From positions 44,860,509 through 44,924,508 of the forward strand of contig OX243812.1 of assembly GCA_945859605.1 (NCBI GenBank): a stretch of DNA of 64,000 nt, read 5' to 3'. This stretch comes from Lumbricus rubellus. Lineage: Eukaryota > Annelida > Clitellata > Crassiclitellata > Lumbricidae. The notes under the pieces were generated by a model. The model did no database searches, was not told the origin of the DNA, and worked only from the letters and a program-made list of their open reading frames with translations. Within the stretch, counting starts at the first letter, position 1; each line of letters begins with the position of its first letter. The position numbers and the translations under genes were made by a program. Of this stretch, positions 1 through 12,621 are shown in pieces.

Positions 1-330
1 AACACATCTCTCTGCTAGTGGCTCAACACTAGCAGAGGGATGAGTCTGCTGTCCTGGCTCGCAAAGCCCTTCGCTCGGCCTCTAGCGGTAAGCTTTTGGT
101 CCCACGTGTTGAAACATCAACTTGTCAGCGTCGTGCTTTCTCAACTGTAGGTCCTTCTGTCTGGAATAGTCTCCCGGCCGATGCAGATGCGCTTGCTACC
201 TAGGGTTGACTTGTCAGTGTTCGACAAACTCCTTAAAACTTTTTTGTTTCACCGTGGTTGGACTGGGAGCTCTTCAGAGTGGATTTCTTGAAGGGGTGCT
301 ATATAAATTCTTGAAATGAATGAATGAATG
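1..330 (+). mobile_element. 3' end of an L2/CR1-like LINE (truncated by window edge)
   Basis: The plus strand around 130-205 translates to RRAFSTVGPSVWNSLPA, the typical C-terminal signature of L2/CR1-type non-LTR retrotransposon reverse transcriptases. A TAG follows. The sequence then ends in gggtgctatataaattc and a short (TGAA)n tail, as expected for a LINE 3' end. Its 5' part lies outside the window. It is a dead fragment; the clade is inferred from the motif only. Confidence 0.75.
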
Positions 331-983
331 ACTAAGCAATGGTTGCAAATTACACAAAAGTATAGGCTAAACATTCACAGAATAAGTTTTTTAAATGAGG
401 AAAAACCCACTACATATGACATGCTCCTATAGGGTTTTCCTATGTATACAGCAGGCCTACCCACATGACAGTATACTTATAAACTCGTTAGGCCATAGGC
501 TTAAACTTTTAGCTTTTGTGATTATAGTAGCCTAAAGATTAAGCCCATTTTTAATTTCTAAGCCCATTTTTTATAATAGTATTTTGACATTCTTATACTG
601 GTACCGGTAGTCTGCGACTCTGCAAAACGACTTCTTATTGAAGTTTTCATGATTTTATCGTTCATATAATATACTATATAGCTGGCAAAAAGAGCATAAA
701 AATGGTTCCAGTTGAGGTCAACAGAGCCAAAAATGCGTTGGCGGCTGGGGCTCCGCCCCAGACCCCGCTGGGGAGCTTACGACGCTCCCCCAGACCCCCC
801 TAGCCGGTATGGGCTTCGTGCCGAAGGCACGAGCAACTTGGCGCCTTCGGCGCTTCGTAAAAAAATTTAAGTTGGGCTTAGGGCTTCAGCCCCCCAAACC
901 TGAAATCCTGGCGCCGCCACTGACGGTAGTGACCTGACATCTCCCTCAACCAGGATTAGAATTGTCGGGGTTTGAGGTGGTAT
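331..983. repeat. A+T-rich spacer, then a GC-rich dispersed repeat (about 590-928)
   Basis: Nothing is recognisable in 331-590. From about 590 to 928 there is a dispersed repeat with palindromic GC-rich modules (gctccccagcgggg, gtgccgaaggcac, gcgccttcggcgc). It ends in tggcgccgccactg. The same modules, in the opposite orientation, recur at 19941-20335. The terminus, read inward as CAGTGGCGGCGCCA, looks like a hAT MITE end, but no matching left end or target duplication was found. Confidence 0.5.
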
Positions 984-1189
984 ACAGGGTGGGCCAATAT
1001 AAATGCAACAACTTTGACGCCTTATAACTTTAACACTTTTTATCCTAACATCGTGATCAATATACTAAATTGAAGGTAATTATCCATTCTACTACTGTGT
1101 CAAATCTTGCGCTGATATACGGCACCGTTTAAATAAAAGTTTGGTGCGGCGCACACCTTTCAATTTTGAATGCAAATAATGAACATATC

Positions 1190-1686
1190 ATGGCGCCGCT
1201 CACGGAAGAGGATAGAATTTTAATCAGAATCTTAAGAGTAGAAAAAGAATACAATGCATGTCAGATGTTGATAGAATTCCCTTCTAGAAAATGGAATAAA
1301 TATGATCTACATCGATTGATTAAATAAATTGATGCCACGGGAACGTCTAACAGCGCAACTGTGGTCGCAAACGTTCTCCCGCCGGCACATCGTTCACGTC
1401 ATGCGGTTGCCTATCGGAACGCTAACGTACCAGAGTTTAATGAACCGGAGAACTGGCCACCGAACAACCGGATTTAAACCCGGTTGACTATTCGATCTGG
1501 GGTTGTCTTCAGCAACTGGTCTATCGTGAACCGATACGTGATGTTGAACATTTGAAAGAAGTGATTCTTGGCTGCTGGGCTGAAATAACCCAAGCACTGG
1601 TGGACTCAGCCATCGATCAATGGTCGTCTCGTGTCCATGCTGTCATTAAAGCACGTGGTGGACATATTGAGTATTTGTTTGACTGA
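1190..1686 (+). pseudogene. Decayed mariner-like transposase
   Basis: The 5' part, beginning near the ATG at about 1191, reads MAPLTEEDRILIRIL and soon meets stops. The 3' part is open from about 1470 to the TGA at 1684-1686. It contains NPVDYSIWGCLQQLVY and later GGHIEYLFD, the signature C-terminal half of Tc1/mariner transposases (third catalytic region, P-x-NP-x-D-Y-x-W). The central portion with the first catalytic aspartates is missing and there are frameshifts, so it cannot make an active enzyme. It lies inside the TA-flanked element 985-5099. Confidence 0.8.
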
Positions 1687-2309
1687 TGATAAATTCACTC
1701 AAGATATGAATTGTTATTAATAATCTTATTTATTGTTAGAACTAGTGATTGTTTAGAATTGAGTCATTGACACATTCAGTTTAAGACTTTTGATTTTTTT
1801 TCTTGCAGTTTTGCGGCAAAAAGGGACATCGAACATTAATAGCATTATCTCAAAAAGTTGTAATAGTAGGGGTAAGTGGTGCAAAAGTGGCAGGGTAGGG
1901 TAAGAGTGGCATCCCCACTTTCGAAGTAAGTACTTATTTTCTGAAACCTTTACCTAGTGCGAACATAGACTATCATTAATTGTTATGTTTTCATAAGACA
2001 AAAGTTTCCAAAAGTTGAATGGTAAAAATTTTATATCATTTTTTCGATTTTTCGCGTTATTTGCAACTTTCACGAGAATCACAAATATGTTGCTAACTTT
2101 CAGTATTAGGGTGGCACTTGTTAAAGTTTTATTTTGTACGGTGCAAAAATGTCTGTTCTTTTCAATGCTATAAGTTTTAAGAAATTATGCAACGCAATAA
2201 TACTGATAGAGCCTCGTAACTATGAGCACCCAACTCGGGGCAAAAGTAGCACTGTATGCCTCTCTTGCCCCCGTTTTACGTGCCACTATTGCCCCATTAC
2301 TGACACTTT

Positions 2310-2390
2310 TGCCCCAACGGTATGCCAGTTCTGCCCCAGCGGTATGCCATTTCCGCCCCAGCGGTATGCCAGTTCTGCCCCATGCCAGTT
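2310..2390. repeat. 22-bp tandem repeat, about 3.5 copies
   Basis: The unit is close to ttctgccccagcggtatgccag and is repeated in tandem with a few changes. It is part of the tgccac/gcccc-rich end of the surrounding insertion. Confidence 0.65.
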
Positions 2391-2805
2391 TTTCCCACAG
2401 GTAGCCTACTGGTATATTCTATTAATTGGCGTTGTGCATAATGTACTAAGTGGTTCAACGTTATAGGCCTATAATTATTTAAAAGCGTAAAACTCACCGA
2501 AAACTTACACTGACGAAGTTTTGTGCCATGCCATGGAAATGGTGGCTAGTGGAGATTTTCGAAATTCCAAGCAATGATAAAGCATGGAATCTCAAGCTAT
2601 TGACCTACGCCATTAGCATACTGGCTTTGTGCATGCTTATAGGCCTATTGGCGTTTCAATAAAGCGTCGGGACATGTCTGTGACTTGGATATCTGCTAGA
2701 CCAATGTAGGATGAAGTGAAGAAGGTAGCCAACGTTAGGTAGGAATCGGCCAATGACACAGAACGATCAGACAAGCAAAAAGTTAAGAAACTTCAACAAG
2801 ATATT

Positions 2806-3650
2806 CATTCATTAGATGCATTTGTATAATGCCTCTTCAAGGAGACTACTCAAAGGCGCTCTAAACTTCAGCGCGGCTAAATAAAACTGTCTTAAGATGT
2901 GAGAAGAAAGACTGAGAATGACTTTTAGAAAGGAAGCAGAGTGTCAGAGGAAGGCCATTCCAGGTTGACGGCCCTAACACCGTGAAAGCATGGTTCTGCA
3001 TATATAAATTATAGTGGAAGTAAGCCACGAGCAAAGACTGAGAACAGACTTTTCAATCGAACGATGGAGCGGAACTGGCGAGCACTGAGAGTATGGTTAC
3101 AGAGCTCACAAAGGTAGGAAGGAGCAAGGTCTAGCATGTAGCCCCAGATTAAGGTAGAGATCCTATTCTCAATTTGCTGCTAGACAGGAAGGTAGGCTAT
3201 GGTTGAGAACGTCACGCATAATTATAACTGGAAATAATGACTGAATTTGAGAATGCGGCCAATATGGCGAGCTGCAGAGAACAGGACGCGATCAAGGCAA
3301 CTCATATAGGCAATCCTCCGTGCTTTTTAGCCTCGGGCAAGCATAGACAGAGCAGCAGTAGTCAAGTCTGGTGGTAACGAGAGAATGGACATGGGTAGCA
3401 GCAACAATAGGAGTAAGCGAGCGAGCAACAGTGCGCAGTTGACGCAGTTGATAATAACAAACACGGAGTGATTGTGTGAAGCACAATTGAGCACTTGGTC
3501 CAGAGCAAGTCACGGACTTTGGTTGAGAAGACAACATGAGGAAAGGCAGCACCAATAGCCCATAAACAGTAGCAACTTTAAAACAGGACACGAAGGTGAA
3601 TTGGTTGTAAAGGCTTGTGGTGAAAAGAAAACTTGAAACATCACCAGAAT
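2806..3650 (-). mobile_element. L2/CR1-like LINE 3' relic
   Basis: The minus strand at 3292-3591 encodes CYYQLRQLRTVARSLTPIVA and then VTTRLDYCCSVYA. This is the conserved region between the catalytic core and C-terminus of L2/CR1 reverse transcriptases (YQLRQLR..., RLDYCNSL...). The minus-strand 3' end near 2806-2850 has the gcctcttcaagg/ataatgca-type tail and a tetranucleotide (TGAA-like) end. It is broken by stops and truncated at 5'. Confidence 0.75.
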
Positions 3651-5101
3651 TCAGAGAATCAATGCAAAGCTCAATTCGCCCAGGAAAACCAAAGCTTCAT
3701 GCTCAATTAGTGTGCTGTCTTGAGGAACCTGCGAGCACTAACAACTGAAAATTCAAAACACAAGATAGTGATATGAAAAAATATTAAGGTAGCACATGCC
3801 TTTGAAAAAAGTAATATAAGAGTATAAACTGCACATATTTTTCTGTGACGAAATTGAGATAAGTGACGAGAGAGAAAGAGAGAAATTGTTCCTTTCTGGT
3901 ACTTCCAATAAAAGTAAACATGATAGGCTACCAATGGGTCTTAGCCCATCTTCCCCTATGAGGACATTCAGAACAGTGATGTCACTGACTCCCAGCCTAT
4001 CATGCCTATGTGCTCAATGATTGTTCATCTGCGAAGAAATTCAGAAAGTGATGACACTTACACTCAGCTTATCATCACCTGTGAAGAAATTCAGGCAAGT
4101 AGAACAGTGTTTAGCAATAAAGTTGCTTCATGTAGCCTAAAGGCTTGACGTCTAGTTCACTTGTCCAGAAAAGCCATCGCCAGGTTCTTCTGCCTACTGC
4201 TGCTGGCAAGCGTAAAAGAAAGAGCGAATATTTAACAATGCTGCATGAAGGCAAGTGCGTGCAAAGCAAGTCTATAGAGGAAACGTGTATAAGATGGAGC
4301 AAAGAGGGGTCTACCTTCTGCGATGGCAGGTACCGAAAATGGAATGACAATGGAAGCCGAGAAATACAAAAATGCATTTAAAACGCATAAAATTAAAAAT
4401 CACAATAGACTTATTTCTTGTGTGCTTTTGTCTTTGTTGTTAACTGACTAAGACTTTTGTTTAGATATCAGAAATATTTAGCTTTGTTGAAATTTTTGTG
4501 ATTCAAGCTACAGAGTGTCAATTCTTTAGATTGCTTAGCAAAACCGATACTTGAGAGATTTCATGGAAGGGGTCTTCTCATCACATTATGCATTGCTGTG
4601 TGCAATTGTTTTATTTAATATGCAAGACATAAATCCCTGCTTATTGTCGTACAGCAAAATTGTTGAATACGTAGCCTATGTTACTGTCTCTGGGGGTACG
4701 AAGGGCATGCCAGTCTTGCCCCCAACTAGGGGTAAAAGTGGCATGATATTCATGCCCCACATAGTGGGGCAAGAGTGGCCTTTTGGGTGCCTCCGCCCCA
4801 AGCTAGATTGTGATAAAGAATTCGTATCTAGTTGCAATTTAAGCAAATTTATGGATGCACCGATGATCTAGCTACACTACAAAACAAATTTTATCTTGAT
4901 ATGTTGAATATTACATGTTTTATTCAACTTTTTATGACTTTATGCCACACTTGCCCCCACCTCCCCTATCTCTTAGATATTTTTCAGAATGATAAAATGG
5001 ACAATTTTGTTCAATCTGATATATAGTACAAGACGCGCAGAAAAAAAATGTTAAAGTTATAAGGCGTCAAAGTTGTTGCATTTATTTTGGCCCACCCTGT
5101 A

Positions 5102-6483
<1,382 letters not shown>

Positions 6484-6548
6484 TCCCATCACACTTCGTT
6501 TTCAAACTGATCTGCTTATTTCGTGCAAACGCGCGTAGGCCTCTGCGG

Positions 6549-7006
6549 CAGCGTTGCCACTCTGAAAAATAAAAAAACCCAAGTTCGTCGGTCGAAAAAA
6601 CCCAAGAAAACCCAAGTTGCCCAAATCTTCAGAAATTTTTAACTTTTTCGTCCAAAAAATTTCTGACGACCTTTTTTTTTTTTTTTTAGTCGTCCGGCCA
6701 AAAAAATTTTCATTTTACCGTCCAAAAAATCTGATGACCTTTTTTTAAAGTCATTTTGCCCAAATCTTCAGGAAATGTCAAAAAATTTCCGGTTCGCAAG
6801 CAAAAAAACCCAAGATTTGCCCGAAAAACCCAAGTTTTTTACGAAAAAACCCCATTTTCCAAGTTTCGGAGAAAAAACCCAAGATCTTTTTGCGCCGAAA
6901 AAACCCAAGAAAAAAAACCCAAGTTCTTCGCAAAAAAACCCCATTTCCCAAGTTCGGATCAAAAAACCCAAGATCTTGTGAAAAAACCCAAGGAGTGGCA
7001 ACGCTG
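6549..7006. mobile_element. hAT-type MITE, 458 bp, TSD ctctgcgg
   Basis: Ends are CAGCGTTGCCACTC on the left and its inverse GAGTGGCAACGCTG on the right. They are flanked by a perfect 8-bp duplication, ctctgcgg (6541-6548 and 7007-7014). The interior is built of many AAAAAACCCAAG units and an aaaaaTCTGATGACC-TTTTTTT-AGTC module. No coding potential. The superfamily follows from the CAG ends and 8-bp TSD. Confidence 0.9.
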
Positions 7007-7204
7007 CTCTGCGGCCAAGCGCGACAAATTTATCTACATTTTGTTGAAAACATTCGTGTCGTCGTCGGTTGACACGTGCGTCGCAGCTGTTGACGGCGAA
7101 CGACCGAAGAAGACACAGTACGTCGATAATCGTTCGACTGTTTGACTTCACCTCCGTCAATACGAACGAACGAACGACAGACCGATGAAGCGGCGACGGA
7201 GGAG

Positions 7205-7577
7205 CAGTGTTGCCACTGAGGTTTCAGAAAAAACAGATTTCCTTGGGAAAAAACCCAGAAAAGCCCAGACCGTCGTCCGGCCGAAAAGTCAAGAAAATTT
7301 TCTATTTTCGCCGGCAAAAAGTTGAAGACCTTTTTTCTTTTCTTTTTTTTGTTTTTTTTAGTCGTCCGGCCGAAAAAAGTCTAGAAAATTTTCTATTTTC
7401 GTAGGCAAAAAAGTTGATGACCTTTTTTTTTTAGTCGTCCGGTCCAAAAAGTCAACAAAAATGTTAAAATTTTCAACTCACCCAAATAAACCTAGATTTT
7501 CCCCCAAAAAACCCAGAAACCCAGACGAAGACGAAAAACCCAGATCTAGTGGAAAAAACACAGCTGTGGCATCACTG
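7205..7577. mobile_element. hAT-type MITE, 373 bp, TSD cggaggag
   Basis: The left end is CAGTGTTGCCACTGAGG; the right end, inverted, is CAGTGATGCCACAG. A perfect 8-bp duplication cggaggag flanks it (7197-7204 and 7578-7585). The interior has two copies of an AAAAAGTTGAtGACCTTTTTTT-AGTCGTCCGG module. A related copy starts at 38173. Confidence 0.9.
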
Positions 7578-8195
7578 CGGAGGAGGAGAAGGAGAGGAGG
7601 AGGAGGAGGAGAAGGAGAGGAGGAGGAGGCCGAGCGCCGCTCCACCGATGATGACGACGACGGAAAGAACGGCAGAGGCGGATGGGGGCGGGGGGCGGGC
7701 GGGGCGGGGGCCGGGGCGGGCGGATGGAGGTCGGCCATTATTTGCATCCATAGTCGTCCCAGCTGCCGTCCAGCCATTGACGTCGTCTCCCTATATTATT
7801 CGCACACCACGGTTGGGAGAAAGCCACAGGTTGTGCAGCTCAACCATGTTCCCATGTTATTTAAATGCAGGTAAAGGAGAGTAGACCCAAAAGCAATTAA
7901 AGGAAAGGTAAAGATGAGAGCAAACTCACGTGTTTATCCTGTATATTGACGCTACATAAATCCAAGTGCAGAGCACTAGCATATTCACGAGCGTTGTGTC
8001 AAGTCAGAGGTGTTGCCTAGCATTGCTATTACCAATGATTCAATGAACACGAGTAGGCCTATATAGGCTAGCTAGGTCTATCTGTGAGGAAAAACACAAA
8101 AGGTTACGGATTGTATTGTAGGCCTACGTAGCCTCTAATTAAATCGATAAGAAACTCTTTAAAAAATGTATAGGGCCTATTCATAATTATATACT
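7578..8195. other. Purine-rich and G-rich CpG block, then plain spacer
   Basis: 7578-7630 is a GGA/GAGGA tract. 7680-7727 is an unusually G-rich run (gggggcggggggcgggcggggcgg-type) with several G-tracts that could form G-quadruplexes. It could be a CpG-island remnant or promoter, but no adjoining exon was recognised. 7730-8195 holds nothing recognisable. Confidence 0.45.
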
Positions 8196-8866
8196 CACTA
8201 GCTGTACCCGGCCACGCGTTGCTGTGGCAGAAAAGACCTTCCCCTCTCCGTCCCCTTCCCGTCCCCTCCCCATCCCCATCCCCCCATCCCCCTCCCCCTC
8301 CCCTCCTCTCCCCCTCCCATCCCACCCCCTCCCACCCGCCTCCCCCTCCCGTCTCCCCTCCCCCTCCCCCTTCCTCCTTCCTCCTCCCCTCCCCCTTCCC
8401 CTCCCCCTCCCCTCCTCTCCCTTTTCCCTCCCCTCCACCCTCCCCCTCCCTCTTCGTCCCGCTCCCTCCGCTCCTTTCCTCCCTCACACCGTCCCTTACT
8501 GACAGCGGATAAAGCCCAAGAATGTTGATATAGGCCGCTTTCGTAATGGAAATTATTAGGCCTATGCGACTCGCTTATGACGTCACGGCACGCGACCTCA
8601 TTCATGTTTCGTCACTGTGTTTCCAGTCAAGACGATACTGAAATTTTGAAACCGTGCGGTTTGGTTGAATTTGCAAATGGCGGGCGAACGTATTGCAAAG
8701 TTCACTTTTTGTGGAAAAGATTGCGTTTTTCGGGGAAAAAAATCTTAAGACACGGTGCTATTGGAATGGAAGGTTTTGGTAAATTTTCACAACAATCGGT
8801 GCGTAACTTACCGAGAAAAAAATTACGAACTATTGGAAAGTTTCATTTTTATTTATATAGATTGTA
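8196..8866 (+). repeat. Dispersed repeat with actagctgtaccc head and polypyrimidine middle (copy A)
   Basis: The head actagctgtacccggccacg (8196) is followed by about 250 bp of nearly pure C/T (8237-8487). A body then runs from tttggttgaatttgcaaat through ttaagacacggtgctattgg to a tttttatttatatag end. The same head, polypyrimidine tract and body occur at 39415-39895. A related copy with a different body lies on the minus strand at about 28790-29172. No coding capacity; class not identified. Confidence 0.75.
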
Positions 8867-9445
8867 GGCCTACTATGATCTTATTCATTGAAAGTCAATG
8901 TTTAATCTAGTAGGCGCTTCTGGGTTTCCCTCAGGAATGAAATTCCCCAGACAAAATGACAAAGTGATAGGCCTAATGGGTTTTAGTTGCTGTTTACATC
9001 AATGTTTTACATGGAGTGTTATAATATAACGTGATATTAGTAACTATGATTAAGCTTATGATTATAATGTAGTTTATTATTGCTTGGCTAGTGTGTGTAC
9101 CATTTGCTATAGGCCTATGACTTCTGCAAAGTGTGTCCTAGTCAGCAATTCAAAAACCGTCTTGGGAAACCGGGGTAAGCTGATTCCAGTGCTGAAAAGT
9201 CAGCTTATAAGCTTAGGTTATAGGCCTATTATTATTAAAGGCTACTCACGTCTGCAGTAGGCCTAACAGACTGTTATTCAATATAATAACCCAGCAACAG
9301 CAGAACTGAGCTGCTGAACTCGATACATACAGAAATTATAATTATTATTGCAATTATAATTAGGCTACATAGGCCTATATTAAAATCATACAACACTTTT
9401 TTTATCAATACTGAAATAATTGAGTAATTTTGCTAAAATGGCATC
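8867..9445. other. No feature seen
   Basis: A+T-rich non-coding DNA with scattered TAGGCCTA motifs. No open frame, TIR or tandem array was recognised. Confidence 0.6.
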
Positions 9446-9449
9446 TTAA

Positions 9450-10429
9450 CCCTCGGGCTACCAGGGGGGGGGTGGTATCCACCCCCCCCCTAGGTTTTTC
9501 CCAAATCAAACTTTTTTCGTTAGGAATAAAATTTTGACGTTTTAGGTAGCTGTAGAGGATTCATTTGCACACATTTTGAGCTAAAATGTGTGATGATATA
9601 CCATACCATTCAAAAGTTATACCCGATATACCCGAGGCACCAGAGGGGGGATGGATACCACCCCCCTTAGATTATCGGCTGTATCTTATCCGTCCTTTGA
9701 CATGAAGAGACACCAATTACACCATTCTGTAGAGGGAATGTGGGGCTACATTTCCATGCTCAGTGAGTTGTCTTTGGACAACCGGAAGTGCTCAAAATAA
9801 ATTAAAATATAAATAAAGGTGTTTTATTTTCATAACATTTTCATGTTTTTCCTATTAAAAATTATTCATACTTTATTTTTTAAGAGAAATAAATTATTTC
9901 ATTCTATAGAGAGCATTTAGGGCTATTTTGTGATACCAATTAATTTGACATTTGATGACCGGAAGTGCTCAAAATAAATTTAAATGTGTGAAAATGTTGG
10001 GTTTTTTTTACAACGCAAACCGATAAGTCTGCGTAAGCGTTTTTCAGCATGTTTTACATGTTTTTTCTCTTTTTATTGTAACTAAAACTAACTTATTACT
10101 AGTTTTTATAGTTGAATATTGGACTTTATTATATGTAAACTATTTTTAATTAAATAAATTATGTCAAAAACACACAGAATCTAATATTTTGCTTAGCGAA
10201 AGTATACATTTTGTGGAATCGACGGGTGCCTACGGTAAAAAATTCATAACTTCGGGGTGCTTTCATATATTTTAAACCTAAATATACCATTTTGTGCAGA
10301 AATGAATGCTGAATCCATAGGTGTATTACAAGTTATGATATCTCAAACCAAACCCAAAATCCAGAGGGGGGGTGGTAACCACCCCCCCTTGGTAGTCAGT
10401 GTTACAAAAATAGCGTGGTAGCCTGAGGG
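9450..10429. mobile_element. piggyBac-type MITE, 980 bp, TTAA target sites
   Basis: It begins CCCTCGGGCTACCA and ends with the near-inverse TGGTAGCCTGAGGG. It is flanked on both sides by TTAA (9446-9449 and 10430-10433), the piggyBac target duplication. CCCT-type ends fit piggyBac. There is no transposase. The interior has three similar hairpins of the form GGGGTGGTAWCCACCCC at 9463-9492, 9643-9671 and 10364-10392, and a repeated ggaagtgctcaaaataaat motif (9785, 9961). Confidence 0.85.
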
Positions 10430-10433
10430 TTAA

Positions 10434-11126
10434 AATGGTACCATTACAACGTGGACGCTAAAACATTATTGTAAGTAGCATAATAGCTTATATTTAATGA
10501 AGTCTTATCTTATCAGCTCTGAAAAGTAGCAACTAGGCTATTTATGTTAAGATGAAAGCTTAAAATGCTACCGTTGCAATGTTGAAATTCAAAACGTTTC
10601 TGATACGCAGGGGTGATAACCCTAACCATTGCGCAGGAAGGCATACATTATTTTGGTATCCTCTCCTCCATCTCGGAGCTACGCACCTCGGTGATCATCC
10701 TCCGGACGCTCGATTGTCTCCCCCCACAAAATCTGGATTTCCCCCAGAGGAGGGAGACTAGATGAAACACTGACTGAAAGCTATATGAAGAATTTCCCAC
10801 GTAAGCCGGATCCATTCGTATAAACTATAAAGTATAAACCATCACCGACGCGGCGACGCGCGCGCACCCACCTATGACGTTTGGGCCTGGAAGTCACGTG
10901 TTTTCAAAACCTGAATTCTAATATCCTTAGTCTATGATATAGAAGCGGCTTAGGCGTCGTATCCGGGTCTTGTTTCTGGCGGTGCATCGTGTCGCCGGCG
11001 GCGGCCGTGGCGGTGACTGTTCGCCTGGACATCGGGTGGAAGGAGGTCGCCGCTGTCAAGGCAGCGTCATCGTCGTCGTCGTCGTCATCGTCGTCGTTCA
11101 CCTGCAGAGGATCAGCGCCACTTTAC
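10434..11126. other. Spacer leading into a CpG-rich block with a trinucleotide repeat
   Basis: 10434-10840 holds nothing recognisable. From about 10846 CpG becomes dense (cgacgcggcgacgcgcgcgc; gccggcggcggccgtggcgg). At 11067-11097 there is a GTC/GAC trinucleotide run that would read Ser or Asp homopolymer depending on strand. This may be a CpG-island promoter or first exon of an unrecognised gene. Confidence 0.4.
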
Positions 11127-11336
11127 CGACAGCAAAGTCATCTCATCAGTCGCCAACATCGATGGATCCACTTGGACGATCACAGTGTTGTCTGCATACA
11201 ACTCATCTACTGCTACTCCATGCACGGCCACTGATCTGCACCGAACCAGCAGCGGATTGTAATTCTCGCCCTCACGGACGAAAGCCTCAGTTGGATCTCT
11301 GGAGATTTGTCTCAGATCGGTGGGACTTTCGTTCGT
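11127..11336 (-). CDS. Possible orphan internal exon, unknown product
   Basis: On the minus strand, a pyrimidine-rich acceptor (ccttctctcccag, just above 11336) precedes a 210-nt open stretch ending at TCG|GTAAAG (donor at 11126). The stretch is phase 0 at both ends and encodes 70 residues. The composition looks protein-like (for example TEAFVREGENYNP, VDELYADNTVIVQVDP). I recognise no family. No partner exon was found within a few kilobases, and the opposite strand is also partly open, so this could be chance in CpG-rich DNA or a remnant of a retained or lost gene. Confidence 0.3.
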
Positions 11337-11399
11337 CTGGGAGAGAAGGTTCGAACTCCAGACCGCCGACCAATGGTCCACGCGCAGTCCCTCTATAGG

Positions 11400-12621
11400 T
11401 CTAGGCTACTCCAGGCCTTTATTGCCCTATATAATAGGCCTATGCATTGCGTTTGCGCATGTGAAATTGATACGCCTATATATAGGCCTATAGCTACGGT
11501 AACGCAAATGTTGGCCCCCGTAGGCCTACATTGTAGGCCTATAGTCTATACTTCGTAGGCCTAATCGTAATCGTTTACCCCTTAATTAGCGATGCTCTTA
11601 AACTTAACGCTGGCTTCAGCTAATTCACAAGCGCTGAAGTTAGGCCTACTTTCAGAATTATTTGACAGAAGCAGGCCTACCTTTTGTCATTTCCATCCAT
11701 AATTAGGACTTGTAGGCCCTATAGCCTACTTAGTTCGTCCTATGCATATAGTAGCTATAGGCTAGACGGTAACCTAGACCGTAGGCCTATGCATAGCGCA
11801 AATGTTCATCTCTGTATTTTTCTATGTCCATCAATCGCCAGCTGAATTTGCCTGCGCATAAACTTAAATAGGCCTAGGACAAATAATAATTATAGGTCTA
11901 GGCCTACATTATGGTCCGTTGCGTGTCTTTAGCTGCATGTGTGTATTAGACCTAAAGGCTATAGCCTACCTATAGCCTACACGTTCACAACTTTATGACT
12001 TTGACGCAGCTCAATTTACTTTGCCTATTGAGGAATTTCAGGTTGGCGTTCAAAATTTTAAACTCTATAATGCTAGCGATGAACTATGACCTAGCCTATA
12101 TTATTATTGGCCTATGTGAGCGTAATGTGACCATGGCTGAGAAACTCTGGCGAGGGTGAAAATCACGAGCAGACGAGCAGACGTCATAATTATCAAGACT
12201 TAGTAGCATTGATTTGACTGGAACAAACTGAATTGAAATTGGATTCGTTTCTGGTTTTGCTAACTGCTAAATAATAGTAGGCTCTTAATGTAGGCCTAGA
12301 GTAGCATATTGCCTGACTAAGTATTTTTTCGTTGCAGTGAATTGAATTGCATGAGACGTTTGCAATAAAACTGTAACTTGACATATTGTAGCCTAATGGT
12401 GCTATAATAATTTGAAGTGACGATTTTGGTTATTACAAAGAAACGATCCATATATTGTCTTAGGCAGTATGCCTAATGCAGCAATGCAATGGTTATCAAA
12501 ATTTAATTGAACTCAGCATCGGAAGCGAAAAAAAATTAACGTTCTAATTTTTTATGTACCCCAAGGTTAAATAGAATCTCAGCGACTTAATAATAATTAT
12601 ACGTCAGATGATAATATAGGC
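11400..12621. other. Non-coding stretch dense in TAGGCCTA motifs
   Basis: No gene or transposon end was recognised. The palindrome TAGGCCTA and close variants (ATAGGCCTAT, GTAGGCCTAC) occur here at exceptionally high density, especially at 11430-11960. Confidence 0.6.

Larger units (their letters stand above)
1868..4970. mobile_element. Composite insertion inside the mariner, ends rich in TGCCACTTTTGCCCC-like motifs
   Basis: Relative to a normal mariner, the interval between the transposase stop and the right TIR carries about 3.1 kb of extra sequence. Its left edge (taggggtaagtggtgcaaaag) and right edge (inverted, taggggaggtgggggcaag) are roughly complementary. Many copies of motifs such as gccccagcggtatgcc and gggcaaaagtggca occur near both ends (2230-2400, 4690-4800). 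No transposase was recognised. Boundaries are approximate; this may be more than one insertion. An L2-like LINE relic lies within it. Confidence 0.4.
985..5099 (+). mobile_element. Tc1/mariner-superfamily element with long TIRs, internally disrupted
   Basis: The sequence starting CAGGGTGGGCCAA at 985 recurs as an inverted copy ending at 5099. The terminal repeats match over about 50 bp with one difference and are flanked by TA on both sides (983-984 and 5100-5101), the target duplication of Tc1/mariner elements. A decayed transposase lies at 1190-1686. The expected right end is displaced by about 3.1 kb of later insertions (about 1868-4970). Family assignment is firm from TSD, TIRs and the transposase C-terminus. 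Confidence 0.85.

Noticed and set aside
8198..8605. Long Pro/Ser-rich and Gly/Glu-rich open frames on both strands
   Set aside because: They are forced by the polypyrimidine tract of a dispersed repeat.
10904..11101. A protein beginning with a run of Asp on the minus strand, or a run of Ser on the plus strand
   Set aside because: The run is the GTC/GAC trinucleotide repeat, and neither strand shows a convincing gene around it.
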